Source: Bacillus paramycoides (GTDB lineage: Bacteria > Bacillota > Bacilli > Bacillales > Bacillaceae_G). Taken from it: a stretch of 64,000 nucleotides of DNA. The number at the start of each line of letters is the position of its first letter. Positions within the stretch are counted from its first letter, which is position 1. Positions 27,234 through 36,080 of the stretch are shown here, in pieces. The notes under the pieces are model-generated. The model saw nothing but the letters and a program-made list of their open reading frames with translations. It did not search any database and was not told the DNA's origin. The stretch spans positions 62,001-126,000 of the forward strand of contig NZ_MAOI01000015.1 of assembly GCF_001884235.1 (NCBI RefSeq), written 5' to 3'. Position numbers and translations under genes: made by a program.

Positions 27234-28199
27234 ATGAAAAAAATTCTAGTAACCGGTTCTTTAGGGCAAATTGGTTCTGAACTTGTAATGAAACTTCGTG
27301 ATGTATACGGTGCATCAAATGTTATTGCAACAGATATTCGTGAAACGGATAGCGATGTAGTAAAGTCAGGTCCATTTGAAACGTTAGATGTAACAGATGG
27401 ACAAAAATTACATGATATTGCAAAGCGTAATGAAGTGGATACAGTTATTCATTTAGCGGCTTTACTTTCAGCAACAGCAGAAAAAAATCCGTTATTTGCT
27501 TGGAATTTAAATATGGGCGGACTTGTAAATGCATTAGAAGCAGCACGTGAATTAAACTGTAAGTTTTTCACGCCAAGTTCTATCGGTGCATTCGGTCCAT
27601 CAACGCCAAAAGATAATACACCACAAGATACAATTCAGCGTCCTACTACGATGTATGGGGTAAACAAAGTAGCAGGAGAATTACTATGTGATTATTATCA
27701 TCAAAAGTTTGGCGTTGATACGCGCGGCGTACGTTTCCCAGGTTTAATTTCTTATGTAGCTCCTCCAGGTGGCGGAACGACTGATTATGCAGTTGAAATT
27801 TATTATGAGGCGATTAAAAAAGGTGCATACACCTCATACATTGCTGAAGGAACGTACATGGATATGATGTATATGCCGGATGCTTTGCAAGCGATCATTT
27901 CATTAATGGAAGCTGATCCAAGTAAACTAGTGCATAGAAATGCGTTCAACATTACAGCAATGAGCTTTGAGCCAGAGCAAATCGCGGCATCAATTCGTAA
28001 ACACATTCCGAGCTTTACAATGGAATACGCTGTAGATCCAGCTCGTCAAACAATCGCTGATAGCTGGCCAAACTCTATTGATGCAACAGCAGCAATGAAA
28101 GAGTGGGGCTTTAAAGCAGAATACGATTTAGACAAAATGACAACTGATATGTTGGCGAAGTTAAAAAAAAAGCTCACAGCTGAGTTAGTGATGAATTAA
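27234..28199 (+). CDS. tdh: L-threonine 3-dehydrogenase, short-chain (epimerase-like) type
   Basis: A 321-residue NAD-dependent enzyme of the extended SDR family. The nucleotide site G8-S-L-G-Q-I-G lies at the N-terminus, Asp37-like acidic residue follows in ATDIRETD, and the catalytic YxxxK is Tyr141/Lys145 in [10 protein letters not shown]. The [22 protein letters not shown] segment is typical of the epimerase-like threonine dehydrogenases that pair with Kbl. It oxidises threonine to 2-amino-3-ketobutyrate. Start 27234 follows GAGGAGTGGGG. kbl-tdh form an operon ended by a hairpin. Confidence 0.9.
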   Translation: MKKILVTGSLGQIGSELVMKLRDVYGASNVIATDIRETDSDVVKSGPFETLDVTDGQKLHDIAKRNEVDTVIHLAALLSATAEKNPLFAWNLNMGGLVNALEAARELNCKFFTPSSIGAFGPSTPKDNTPQDTIQRPTTMYGVNKVAGELLCDYYHQKFGVDTRGVRFPGLISYVAPPGGGTTDYAVEIYYEAIKKGAYTSYIAEGTYMDMMYMPDALQAIISLMEADPSKLVHRNAFNITAMSFEPEQIAASIRKHIPSFTMEYAVDPARQTIADSWPNSIDATAAMKEWGFKAEYDLDKMTTDMLAKLKKKLTAELVMN

Positions 28200-28201
28200 T
28201 A

Positions 28202-28238
28202 GGAAGAGCCGATTCTTAGGAATTGGCTCTTCGTTCTT
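28202..28238 (+). terminator. Terminator of kbl-tdh
   Basis: GAAGAGCCGATT and AATTGGCTCTTC pair (one G-T) with a 6-base loop, then a short T-rich stretch. It lies directly behind the tdh stop and may be partial read-through to the Nudix gene. Confidence 0.75.
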
Positions 28239-28262
28239 TTTGAGAGGGGAGAAAAGAGCAAC

Positions 28263-28685
28263 ATGCAAAGAGTTGATGTCGTATATGCACTAATACATGA
28301 CGAAAAAAGAGATACAATATTAATGGTACATAATGTAGAACAAAACGTTTGGTCACTACCAGGCGGGGCTGTTGAAAAAGGCGAAACATTAGAGCAAGCA
28401 CTAGTAAGAGAAGTGAAAGAAGAGACAGGGTTAACAGCTGAGCCAGGAGGACTTGTTGCGATCAATGAAAAATTCTTTGAAGAATCAGGGAATCATGCGC
28501 TATTTTTTACATTCCAAGTAAATGTAGTAACAGGTGAACTTTGTGCAGAAGATGAAGGAGAAATCTCCGCAATCGAGTGGGTGGATAGAAAAATCGCGAA
28601 CGAGCGATTCCCATACTACGATGGAGAGTTCGAATTATTATTAGAAGTAGCCATTCCATACAAGTTTCAACCAGAAACAAAGTAA
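28263..28685 (+). CDS. Nudix hydrolase
   Basis: A 140-residue pyrophosphohydrolase. The Nudix box is complete: Gly35, Glu41, Arg49-Glu50, Glu53-Glu54 and Gly56, in the order G-x5-E-x7-REVKEETG. It is preceded by NVWSLPGGAVEKGE. Such enzymes hydrolyse nucleoside diphosphate derivatives (for example oxidised dNTPs, or NDP-linked compounds) using Mg; the substrate cannot be predicted. It starts 63 bases after tdh with AGAGGGGAG in front and ends at a terminator shared with yojO. Confidence 0.88.
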   Translation: MQRVDVVYALIHDEKRDTILMVHNVEQNVWSLPGGAVEKGETLEQALVREVKEETGLTAEPGGLVAINEKFFEESGNHALFFTFQVNVVTGELCAEDEGEISAIEWVDRKIANERFPYYDGEFELLLEVAIPYKFQPETK

Positions 28686-28691
28686 GTAAAT

Positions 28692-28722
28692 AAAGAAAAA
28701 GGAGCCAAATGAGCTCCTTTTT
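28692..28722. terminator. Bidirectional terminator
   Basis: AAAAAGGAGC and GCTCCTTTTT pair with a 7-base loop, between the convergent Nudix and yojO genes. Confidence 0.85.
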
Positions 28723-28723
28723 T

Positions 28724-30607
28724 CTATTCAATCGTTTTCAGTAATAGCTTCTTCAATAGTGGTTTGATCTTCAGGCGTAAATCTTCAGCATGATTTGCAA
28801 CTAAGAAGTGATGGTTATAAATGTTTTTCATCAATTGATACGTTGCTTCTTTCGCTTCGCCTTCTTCGATGAATATGCCGATTACTTCCATTCCACTTTT
28901 ACGAGCAAGTTTGACAGCTTCATGTGTATCTAAAATGCCGTCTTGTTGATAGTCTAGTGCAGAAGGTTCACCATCTGTAAAGACAAGTAAGAATTTATGC
29001 TTTTCTGGTCTCTTCGCAAGCTTTTCAGAAACGATACGAATAATATACCCGTCACGGTTATCTTCTTCTTCACGAAGCTGCATAATTTCTGGACCGACGT
29101 TTGGTAACGTTGAGTTTTTATACGTCACAACCTCATGGATAACGTTCGGTTTATCTTCAGGTTTAGCACTAGAAGCATCTTCCCAGAATCCGCTAATAGC
29201 GTGCGGGATTTTTAAAGATTTTAAAGCTTCATGGAATAGTACAACACTCTTTTTTGTTTCTTCCATTTTGTTATACATAGAGCCAGAGCAGTCAACTAAT
29301 AGTTGGAATGCAACGTCAAGTTCTTGAGATTCTTGTCCCTTTTTATAAAACATGCGCGGCTGTTTTTCTGTATAAATACGAAGGAATTTTTTACGAAGTC
29401 TTCCGTAATATTTATCACTATTTGCATTCGTTTTATTTTCAATTGTTTTTTCAATAATTTTCTTTAATTCTTTTACATCTTTATTAACAACTGATTTGAT
29501 GGCTTGATAATCTTTTTTCTCGTCAGGGTTTGGTTTACGTGCTTCTTTAAATGTATGAGAAGCTCCCACATTATATTTGCCGTATATGCCTTCGTTCTGA
29601 CTAGAAGCGTGAGATGCTCTTGCTTCTTCTGTATCAGCACCATCGAAGTTAGATTGCGTACTTTTTTGAGAAGTACCTTGTACAGAACCAAGTGCTTGAT
29701 CACCATCTTCTGATTCGCGAGCCGTATCACCCATCATGTTTGTTTTTGTGCCGCTTTCTAATTCGAAGCGTAAAAAGTTCTCGTTTTCGTTATTTTTATT
29801 TTCACGATGCCATGTGGAGAAGCTTTCATCCATTTTGTTTTTATTATCGTCATCATCTATGAGCTGCGTATCATCATTTGCTAATTCTTCGACGCGGCAG
29901 TTCTTTTCATCTGCAATAACAGATAAATAAAGCGGAGCATGTCCGAAATAGTTGTTAATCATATCAGTTTCAAGAAGACTTTCTAGGCGATAACGAATTT
30001 TTTCAACAATATACATAATATCTTCCGTATTACGAGTTTGGAATGTTTCATGTAAAATCGTTTCAATTTGCTCAAAATATTCATTATTAAACATTTCATA
30101 TTTATCGCTCGTTAATGAAAGATAGCATAGACAAAATAGACGATCACCGTGATAGTTACGAACGCGATTTATTTCATTTTGTGAGCCAAAGTAATTGCGG
30201 TACATTTCTTTTCGGCGCTTAAAAATATGCTTTGTGCCAGGACGTAAACTTTTGACGATTTCCTCGACACGTAAATCTTCTAATAGAACAAATAATTGTG
30301 TTAAAAACTTTTTTAGAGGAGATTCTTGTAATTCGATTGCGTAAGAGCGAATTAAAGTCATGTCCGAGTAATGTTTATTGCCAAGTGCTTTTAAAAACAC
30401 TTCGCTTTTTAATCCGATTACTGTATCCTCTTCTTTTCGATCATCCCAAAAGTGACTAATGACAACCTTTTTTTCAATTTCGTCGTAGTATGCTTTGTAA
30501 CCATACTCAAGATAGGCATCGTCTTCTTTTAGAAGGGCATACATTAAGTTTTCCATTTGCAAAAACAGCGACGCATCAATTTTTTTGTCACTAAAAATTT
30601 GTCTCAT
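28724..30607 (-). CDS. yojO: VWA-domain protein (CobT/NorD-like), partner of a MoxR ATPase
   Basis: A 627-residue cytosolic protein. The N-terminal two thirds contain a helical region and a low-complexity acidic/Ser-Gln linker (about 240-340). The C-terminal third is a von Willebrand A domain with MIDAS D439-C-S-G-S and a downstream TDGEPSALD. VWA proteins of this class work with MoxR/NorQ AAA+ ATPases as chaperones that insert metals or remodel complexes. The ATPase gene is immediately upstream (3-base gap), matching Bacillus subtilis yojN-yojO. The client is unknown, and no nor or cobalt-chelatase genes are nearby. Confidence 0.85.
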   Translation of the reverse strand: MRQIFSDKKIDASLFLQMENLMYALLKEDDAYLEYGYKAYYDEIEKKVVISHFWDDRKEEDTVIGLKSEVFLKALGNKHYSDMTLIRSYAIELQESPLKKFLTQLFVLLEDLRVEEIVKSLRPGTKHIFKRRKEMYRNYFGSQNEINRVRNYHGDRLFCLCYLSLTSDKYEMFNNEYFEQIETILHETFQTRNTEDIMYIVEKIRYRLESLLETDMINNYFGHAPLYLSVIADEKNCRVEELANDDTQLIDDDDNKNKMDESFSTWHRENKNNENENFLRFELESGTKTNMMGDTARESEDGDQALGSVQGTSQKSTQSNFDGADTEEARASHASSQNEGIYGKYNVGASHTFKEARKPNPDEKKDYQAIKSVVNKDVKELKKIIEKTIENKTNANSDKYYGRLRKKFLRIYTEKQPRMFYKKGQESQELDVAFQLLVDCSGSMYNKMEETKKSVVLFHEALKSLKIPHAISGFWEDASSAKPEDKPNVIHEVVTYKNSTLPNVGPEIMQLREEEDNRDGYIIRIVSEKLAKRPEKHKFLLVFTDGEPSALDYQQDGILDTHEAVKLARKSGMEVIGIFIEEGEAKEATYQLMKNIYNHHFLVANHAEDLRLKIKPLLKKLLLKTIE

Positions 30608-30610
30608 GAA

Positions 30611-31504
30611 TTATCCCTCAAAGAAATAACTTTCTGCTAATTCACGGACAGTCATTTGTTCTGTTTCATCATTTAATTTTGCGATAATACTACGTTCAAT
30701 TGCACGCATAACAGGAATATATACACCTAAATCACATGCGTCGATAATACCACGAATACTCGCTGCTTCTTCACTTACGCGTCCATCACGCGCTAAAGGC
30801 ATAAGGTCGCTTGCAAATGCAACGAATTTTTCAATTGTTGCAGTATCTTTTAATTTTGATTCTGCTAATAATAGTTCTTTTAATGTATCACCTTGAATGT
30901 AAGGAACTTCAATAATAACGAAACGGTTTTTTAATGCTTCGTTTAGTTCACTTGTCCCAACATAACCTTCGTTAATCGCAGCAATTACGCGATATTCGTT
31001 ATCACCGTATACAACTTCTTGTGTAAATGGGTTTGTAATCATTTTACGGTAATCTAACGCACCGTGAAGAAGTGGTAATGTTTCAGGTTTTGCCATATTG
31101 ATTTCATCAATATATAGGAAATGACCGCTCTTCATTGCCTTCATAAGAGGACCGTTAACGAATGTAACTTCAGATGCGCTGTCTTTTGTTTGTAATGTGT
31201 TGTATCCTAAAATACCTTCTACATCTAAGTCGACAGAACAGTTAATGCTATGCATTGGTTTTTGGAATAAAGAAGAAAGAGTTTCCGCTAGTACTGTTTT
31301 ACCACTACCAGTCGGTCCTTTTAATAGAATATTTTTACCAAGTAAAAGTGCTGTAATTGCATCCTCAATAATGCTGTTATCAGATGCTTTATATATTTTA
31401 CTTCCAATTAAATGTGCATTTTCGCCAGCTTCTTGTTTATTCTTTTCGTGAATTGCTGAAAGCTGTTGTTTTAAATCAGCATGTATATGAAATTGTTCTA
31501 ACAT
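30611..31504 (-). CDS. yojN: MoxR/NorQ-type AAA+ ATPase
   Basis: A 297-residue ATPase. Walker A is G63-P-T-G-S-G-K-T70, Walker B is FLYIDEINMA near residue 120, and sensor/Arg-finger segments ALKNRFVIIEVPYI and GRVSEEAASIRGIID follow. It is the NorQ/CbbQ kind that acts with a VWA partner, here the product of the next gene, yojO. ATG 31504 follows AGGTGGG. A longer frame upstream lacks a ribosome-binding site and encodes an unlikely Tyr/His-rich extension. In B. subtilis this pair belongs to the sporulation-phase genes; here control is not visible. Confidence 0.88.
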   Translation of the reverse strand: MLEQFHIHADLKQQLSAIHEKNKQEAGENAHLIGSKIYKASDNSIIEDAITALLLGKNILLKGPTGSGKTVLAETLSSLFQKPMHSINCSVDLDVEGILGYNTLQTKDSASEVTFVNGPLMKAMKSGHFLYIDEINMAKPETLPLLHGALDYRKMITNPFTQEVVYGDNEYRVIAAINEGYVGTSELNEALKNRFVIIEVPYIQGDTLKELLLAESKLKDTATIEKFVAFASDLMPLARDGRVSEEAASIRGIIDACDLGVYIPVMRAIERSIIAKLNDETEQMTVRELAESYFFEG

Positions 31505-31604
31505 GTATTTCCCACCTAACATTATTTTCATAAAGTAATACATCTTATGATAACTTGTTTTAATATGGTATGCAAAGAAAAGGAGAGAGGGGAAATGTAA
31601 AAGA

Positions 31605-31633
31605 AAAAGCAATCAATATTATATTGATTGCTT
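31605..31633 (-). terminator. Terminator of cls
   Basis: AAGCAATCAATAT and ATATTGATTGCTT form a perfect 13 bp stem. The minus strand continues into CTTTTTCTTTT. Confidence 0.85.
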
Positions 31634-33161
31634 ATAGTAAAGGAGAAATGAGTCGCATGAAAGACTCTAATATTCGTTTTTTTATACTTCTTTTTTGGAA
31701 AGAGTTCCATTTAATTTCAGTGGAATGCTTAAAGTCTTCTTCAAAATCGTGCTTAATATCATGAACGGTTTCTGATTCATAAAGTACACTAATAATTTCA
31801 TAATTTAATTCAAAGCTACGCACATCCATATTTGCTGTTCCAATTGTTGCGATCTTATCATCAACGAGTACAATTTTCGCATGCATAAAACCATCTTTAT
31901 AACTGTAAATGGAAGCACCAGCTTTTAAAAGTGGAGTGAAATAGGATTGAGATGCTTGATCACTAATAATGCTATCACTTTTACCTGGATATAAAATGCG
32001 TACATCTATGCCGGATATTGCACTTAAGCGTAATAATGTTAAAGTTTCTTGATCTGGAATAAAGTATGGTGTAGCGATCCAAATAGATTTTTTGGCAGAG
32101 CCCATAACAGCTAGTAATGTATTACGAATACTTTTATCATCGGAGCTTGGTCCACTTGCTACAATTTGAACAGCACCTTCTGCATTCGAAATTTCTTTAC
32201 CAGGGAAGTATTGTCTATTCATAAATTGATCCCAAGAATACGTATTCAAACCACTAGAGGCATAAAGCCAATCTTCTAGAAAGATTGCTTGTAATTTATA
32301 TAATGCTTTTCCTTCTATTTTTAAATGACTATCACGCCAAACGGGAAATTTCTTTGAACGGCCGAGATATTCGTCACCGACGTTGAGTCCTCCAGTAAAC
32401 CCAATTTCTCCATCTACAATAACAATTTTACGATGGTTACGATAATTGACCGTTTCAAGTAACCAAGCTGAAAAAATAGGGTCAAATTCTACAATTTCAA
32501 TTCCAGCTTCTTTCATAGGCTGTAAAAATCGTCTTCTTAACGTGTTACTTCCGAGTCCATCATAAAGGAAGCGTACAATAACACCGTCTTTTGCTTTTTT
32601 TATTAAAGCATCTCGAACTTTTGTACCGATCTCATCAGATTTATAAATATAGTATTGAATATGTATATGATGTTTTGCATGCTCGATGGCTTGTAGAATT
32701 TCTGAAAATGTTTGATCTCCGTTTGTTAAAAGTTTTGTAGTCGTTCTATCTGCGGCAGGACCGCCTCCGAATTTTTGTACGACTTCTGTTAAATGTGTAG
32801 AACGCTCACTTAATGGAACTGTGAGTGATAATTCTAGTCGTCTTCCTTCTAAAATTTCACGGAATAATTTTCTTTGTTCTTCTGAACGATGGAGATGTTT
32901 TTTTCTTCTCCAACGGCTACGCCCGAAAACGGAGTATAAAAGCACACCTACAAAAGGGAGAAGTACTAATACTAAAAACCATGCTAAGGTGCTTTGAGGA
33001 GACCTGTTTTCGATAAAAATAACGAATGAAATTCCTATGATTGTGATGGACCACAGAGCACCGACAAATGTATATACCGAAATATACGATGTATTTATCA
33101 AGAAAAGAACGATAGATACGACTGTAAATATTAATAATAATTGAACGATAGGTTTCTTCAT
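31632..33161 (-). CDS. cls: Cardiolipin synthase
   Basis: A 509-residue membrane enzyme with two N-terminal transmembrane helices and two phospholipase-D motifs: HRKIVIVDGEIGFTGG near residue 242 and HAKIVLVDDKIATIGT near 423, each with the H-x-K-x4-D core. It condenses two phosphatidylglycerol molecules to cardiolipin and glycerol. Length and the IQYYIYKSDEIGTKVRDALIKKA segment fit bacterial Cls. It may be one of several paralogues. Transcription is away from the glycine-rich small genes and toward yojN, with a separate terminator. Confidence 0.92.
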   Translation of the reverse strand: MKKPIVQLLLIFTVVSIVLFLINTSYISVYTFVGALWSITIIGISFVIFIENRSPQSTLAWFLVLVLLPFVGVLLYSVFGRSRWRRKKHLHRSEEQRKLFREILEGRRLELSLTVPLSERSTHLTEVVQKFGGGPAADRTTTKLLTNGDQTFSEILQAIEHAKHHIHIQYYIYKSDEIGTKVRDALIKKAKDGVIVRFLYDGLGSNTLRRRFLQPMKEAGIEIVEFDPIFSAWLLETVNYRNHRKIVIVDGEIGFTGGLNVGDEYLGRSKKFPVWRDSHLKIEGKALYKLQAIFLEDWLYASSGLNTYSWDQFMNRQYFPGKEISNAEGAVQIVASGPSSDDKSIRNTLLAVMGSAKKSIWIATPYFIPDQETLTLLRLSAISGIDVRILYPGKSDSIISDQASQSYFTPLLKAGASIYSYKDGFMHAKIVLVDDKIATIGTANMDVRSFELNYEIISVLYESETVHDIKHDFEEDFKHSTEIKWNSFQKRSIKKRILESFMRLISPLL

Positions 33162-33335
33162 TTCTATAAAATTCCTCTAATCTTTCTGAAATATAGACTT
33201 CTTATATAAAAGGTGTAATCCGACATTCTTATTATAAAGTGTTTTGTTTTTTTTACAAAATATAGACATTTTCCCCATGCTTTCCGCATTTGTCCTACAT
33301 ACAGTATATTGTTACGTTTTTATATAGAAAAGGGG

Positions 33336-33464
33336 ATGAATAAAGTTTACAGCCGTCCAGTTGGAGGCTTCGGACATGGCGGATATGGCCATCCATATTA
33401 TTCAGATACTCCATATTATACGGATTATCAACAGTATCCTTACTATTCATACAGCACATATTAA
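33336..33464 (+). CDS. Small Gly/Tyr-rich protein
   Basis: A 42-codon frame: MNKVYSRPVGGFGHGGYGHP, then Tyr-rich sequence ending YYSYSTY. Thirteen tyrosines in 42 residues and the GGFGHGGYGHP stretch resemble spore-coat or exosporium peptides. The start is uncertain because AAGGGG abuts the ATG with no spacer, which is unusual. A related His/Gly/Tyr-rich gene follows 31 bases later and probably shares its transcript. No function is assigned. Confidence 0.6.
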   Translation: MNKVYSRPVGGFGHGGYGHPYYSDTPYYTDYQQYPYYSYSTY

Positions 33465-33495
33465 AGTAGGGAAATTGAAAAGGAGAGGAAGCAAA

Positions 33496-33831
33496 ATGAA
33501 CTATATAGGAAATGATGGCGGATATTATCGTAATCACCATGGGGGTGGAGGGCATCATCATCATGGCGGACATAATTATCACGGAGGACACAACCATTAT
33601 GATCACCACCATCATCACGGTGGTGGATGGGGCTGGGGTGGCGGCTCGTGGGGAGGAGGAGGATTTTTTCCAGGAAGTTTTGCAGGTGGAGTATTAGGAG
33701 GGCTTACGGCTGGAGCATTAACAAGTACAGCTAGTGGTGGATATTATCCAGCGCCATATCCGGTAACTTATCCTGCACCGTACCCAACACCATATCCAGT
33801 TTATCAGCAAACATCGTACCCGCATTATTAG
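33496..33831 (+). CDS. His/Gly-rich protein with PAPYP-type tail
   Basis: A 111-residue protein behind AGGAGAGGAAG. Residues 1-60 are extremely Gly/His-rich, with clusters of three to five His and GWGWGGGSWGGGG. There is a short hydrophobic GGVLGGLTAGALTS segment. The end is a proline/tyrosine repeat (P-A-P-Y-P-V-T-Y, P-A-P-Y-P-T-P-Y). It could bind metal or form a surface/coat layer; both are guesses. Low complexity means that homology searches will be unreliable. The terminator palindrome overlaps its last codons. Confidence 0.7.
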   Translation: MNYIGNDGGYYRNHHGGGGHHHHGGHNYHGGHNHYDHHHHHGGGWGWGGGSWGGGGFFPGSFAGGVLGGLTAGALTSTASGGYYPAPYPVTYPAPYPTPYPVYQQTSYPHY

Positions 33832-33869
33832 ACTAAAAAAGAGGATATCCTCTTTTTTAGTCTAATAAT
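33824..33869. terminator. Perfect 46-base palindrome, bidirectional terminator
   Basis: ATTATTAGACTAAAAAAGAG and its exact complement meet at GATATC with no loop bases. T/A-rich arms supply a U-run on either strand. It overlaps the last three codons of the His/Gly-rich gene. Confidence 0.85.
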
Positions 33870-34342
33870 GTATTTATTTAAAAAAACTTCCAAAAATAAG
33901 GTGGAAATATGTTAATATTTTATTATTGTAATTCAAAAATAAATACCGATATAAATCCACACACATAATATTTATAAATGAATATATTTTTATGTTTTAA
34001 TATTAATTCTGCTATTTGTAGGTAGTTAGATTTATACCTCAATGATTCATGAAAGCATAGGGTTAGGTGATAGGGGTTAAATTTTCACTTTATAAATGAA
34101 TAGAATGTAAGAAGAATATTATATAATAAGGTCAGATAATCAGAGAGGAAATAATTCCCTAATATAATTAAAATAGCACTATATTGCTTTTTCTTATAAA
34201 TAATATTATGTTATTTTAATCGGCCTATTTTAAAAAATTGTGATTAATGTAAAGGCACATTAGTTAGAAAATGAAATATCTCTATTTCTATGAAGAGAAA
34301 CAAGTTGTGTTTTAGCCAGATAGGAAGCAAGGAGAGGTGCGC
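33870..34342. other. Long AT-rich leader region without a gene
   Basis: About 470 bases before the GGDEF-EAL gene contain no supported ORF. I looked for a c-di-GMP riboswitch of either known class and did not find its conserved sequences. AAGGAG at 34329-34334 is the ribosome-binding site of the next gene. The remainder is unassigned. Confidence 0.5.
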
Positions 34343-36046
34343 ATGCTAGAACAAAGAGGTCATGCATTATATGACTCTTCATTGCGAGATTTAAAATTAG
34401 CATTAGATGAGTCTTCAATTGTTGCTATTACAGATCGAAATGGTCTTATTACATATGTAAATGATAAATTTTGTAAAATCTCAAAATATAAAAGAGAAGA
34501 GTTAATTGGAAAAGATCATCGTATTTTAAATTCGGGATACCATCCGAAAGCATTTTTTAAAAATTTATGGAAACGTATTTTGAGTGGAAAAGTCTGGACA
34601 GGTGAAATTCGAAATCAAGCAAAAGATGGTACATATTATTGGGTTAAAACAACAATTGTTCCATTTTTAAATGAAACAGGAGAACCTTATCAATTTATTG
34701 CAATTCGAAATGATATTAGTAGTAGGAAAGCGACGGAACAACGTTTAAGATTAAGTGAAAGCCGTTATAGGGAACTTGCTTATCATGATGCTTTAACGAG
34801 TTTACCAAATCGTTTGCAGTTAATAACGACTGTAAATGAGATGATTGCAGAGAAGCAAGAGTTTGGCATGATTTACTTTGATTTAGATCGTTTTAAATTA
34901 GTAAATGATACGTTAGGTCATATGATAGGAGATTTACTTTTAAGTGAGGTGGCCTCACGGTTACATTATGTGCTAGGAGAGAAAGATGTTCTAGCTAGGC
35001 TTGGTGGAGACGAATTTGTTCTACTAACAAAAAATCATACACAAGATGAGATGAGGCAATTAGCGACATCCGTATTGTCGTGCTTCCAAGCACCATTTAT
35101 GCTTGAAGGTCATGAAGTATATATTTCTGCTAGCTTAGGACTATGCTCATATCCACAAGATGGAAAAGATGTTGAAGCTTTATTGAAAAATTCGGATTTA
35201 GCCATGTATAGTGCAAAGGAGCAAGGAAGAAATGCAGCGTGCTTCTTTACAGATGAATTACGTGCGAAAATAAACCGTAGAATGAAAATAGAGTTTGCTT
35301 TGCAAAAAGCAATTCGTGACGAAGAATTAAAAGTGGTATTACAGCCGATTATTGATTTGAAAACAAAGAAATGTACTGGTGTTGAGGCTTTAGTACGTTG
35401 TACGACAGAAGAAGGTCCTATTTCACCAAGTGAATTTATCCCTGTAGCTGAAGAGTGTGGGCTTATTATAAAACTAGGAGACTGGGTATTAGAAAAGTCA
35501 TGTCGATTGTTTAAAACATTACCAGAGTATCAAGAAGGGCTGAGATTATCTGTTAATTTATCAATACAGCAATTGATGCAAAAGCGTTTTATTTTATCTG
35601 TTCGTAGTATATTAAAGCGAACTGGATTTCCACCGAATCGTTTAATATTAGAAATAACAGAAAGTATAGCTGTACGCCATTTTGATTATATTATCGCTAC
35701 ATTACAAGAATTAAGAAGTATGGGAGTTTTAATCGCCTTAGACGATTTCGGAACAGGCTATTCTTCATTATATTATTTAAAACAACTCCCACTTGATATT
35801 GTAAAAATCGATCGTAATTTTATTCGGGAGTTTCATTATGATCACGCACAACCAGAGAGAACGATTGTGAAATCCGTTACTGAAATTGCTCATAGTTTAA
35901 ATTTGGCAGTAGTTGCTGAAGGGGTAGAAACGGTAGAACAAGAAAGTTTATTGAAATCAATGGGTTGTGATTATGTACAGGGGTTTTATTATGCAAAACC
36001 TTTAACGGTAGGAGAGTTAAAAGAAAAGTTAATAAACGATTTTTAA
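34343..36046 (+). CDS. PAS-GGDEF-EAL cyclic-di-GMP protein
   Basis: A 567-residue protein without membrane segments. The PAS domain (about 15-130: [20 protein letters not shown], then [11 protein letters not shown]-like) is followed by GGDEF (GGDEF intact at 221-225) and EAL (E348-A-L-V-R). EAL catalytic positions are present: [27 protein letters not shown] and [10 protein letters not shown]. The inhibitory RxxD five residues before GGDEF is absent (GEKD). Both cyclase and phosphodiesterase activity are therefore possible; which dominates cannot be read from sequence. ATG 34343 is chosen, 8 bases from AAGGAG. A terminator follows. Confidence 0.9.
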   Translation: MLEQRGHALYDSSLRDLKLALDESSIVAITDRNGLITYVNDKFCKISKYKREELIGKDHRILNSGYHPKAFFKNLWKRILSGKVWTGEIRNQAKDGTYYWVKTTIVPFLNETGEPYQFIAIRNDISSRKATEQRLRLSESRYRELAYHDALTSLPNRLQLITTVNEMIAEKQEFGMIYFDLDRFKLVNDTLGHMIGDLLLSEVASRLHYVLGEKDVLARLGGDEFVLLTKNHTQDEMRQLATSVLSCFQAPFMLEGHEVYISASLGLCSYPQDGKDVEALLKNSDLAMYSAKEQGRNAACFFTDELRAKINRRMKIEFALQKAIRDEELKVVLQPIIDLKTKKCTGVEALVRCTTEEGPISPSEFIPVAEECGLIIKLGDWVLEKSCRLFKTLPEYQEGLRLSVNLSIQQLMQKRFILSVRSILKRTGFPPNRLILEITESIAVRHFDYIIATLQELRSMGVLIALDDFGTGYSSLYYLKQLPLDIVKIDRNFIREFHYDHAQPERTIVKSVTEIAHSLNLAVVAEGVETVEQESLLKSMGCDYVQGFYYAKPLTVGELKEKLINDF

Positions 36047-36047
36047 T

Positions 36048-36079
36048 AAAAAAAGAGAAGCGGAAAGCTTCTCTTTTTT
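36048..36079. terminator. Bidirectional terminator
   Basis: AAAAAAGAGAAGC and GCTTCTCTTTTTT pair with a 5-base loop between the convergent GGDEF-EAL and antiporter genes. Confidence 0.9.
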
Positions 36080-36080
36080 A

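Noticed and set aside
33824-33869. 46-base perfect palindrome as an insertion-sequence end or origin
   Set aside because: It directly follows a gene end, has T-rich arms, and there is no second copy or transposase nearby, so a bidirectional terminator explains it.
33870-34342. c-di-GMP riboswitch before the GGDEF-EAL gene
   Set aside because: The conserved sequences of the known c-di-GMP aptamer classes and a downstream terminator are absent.
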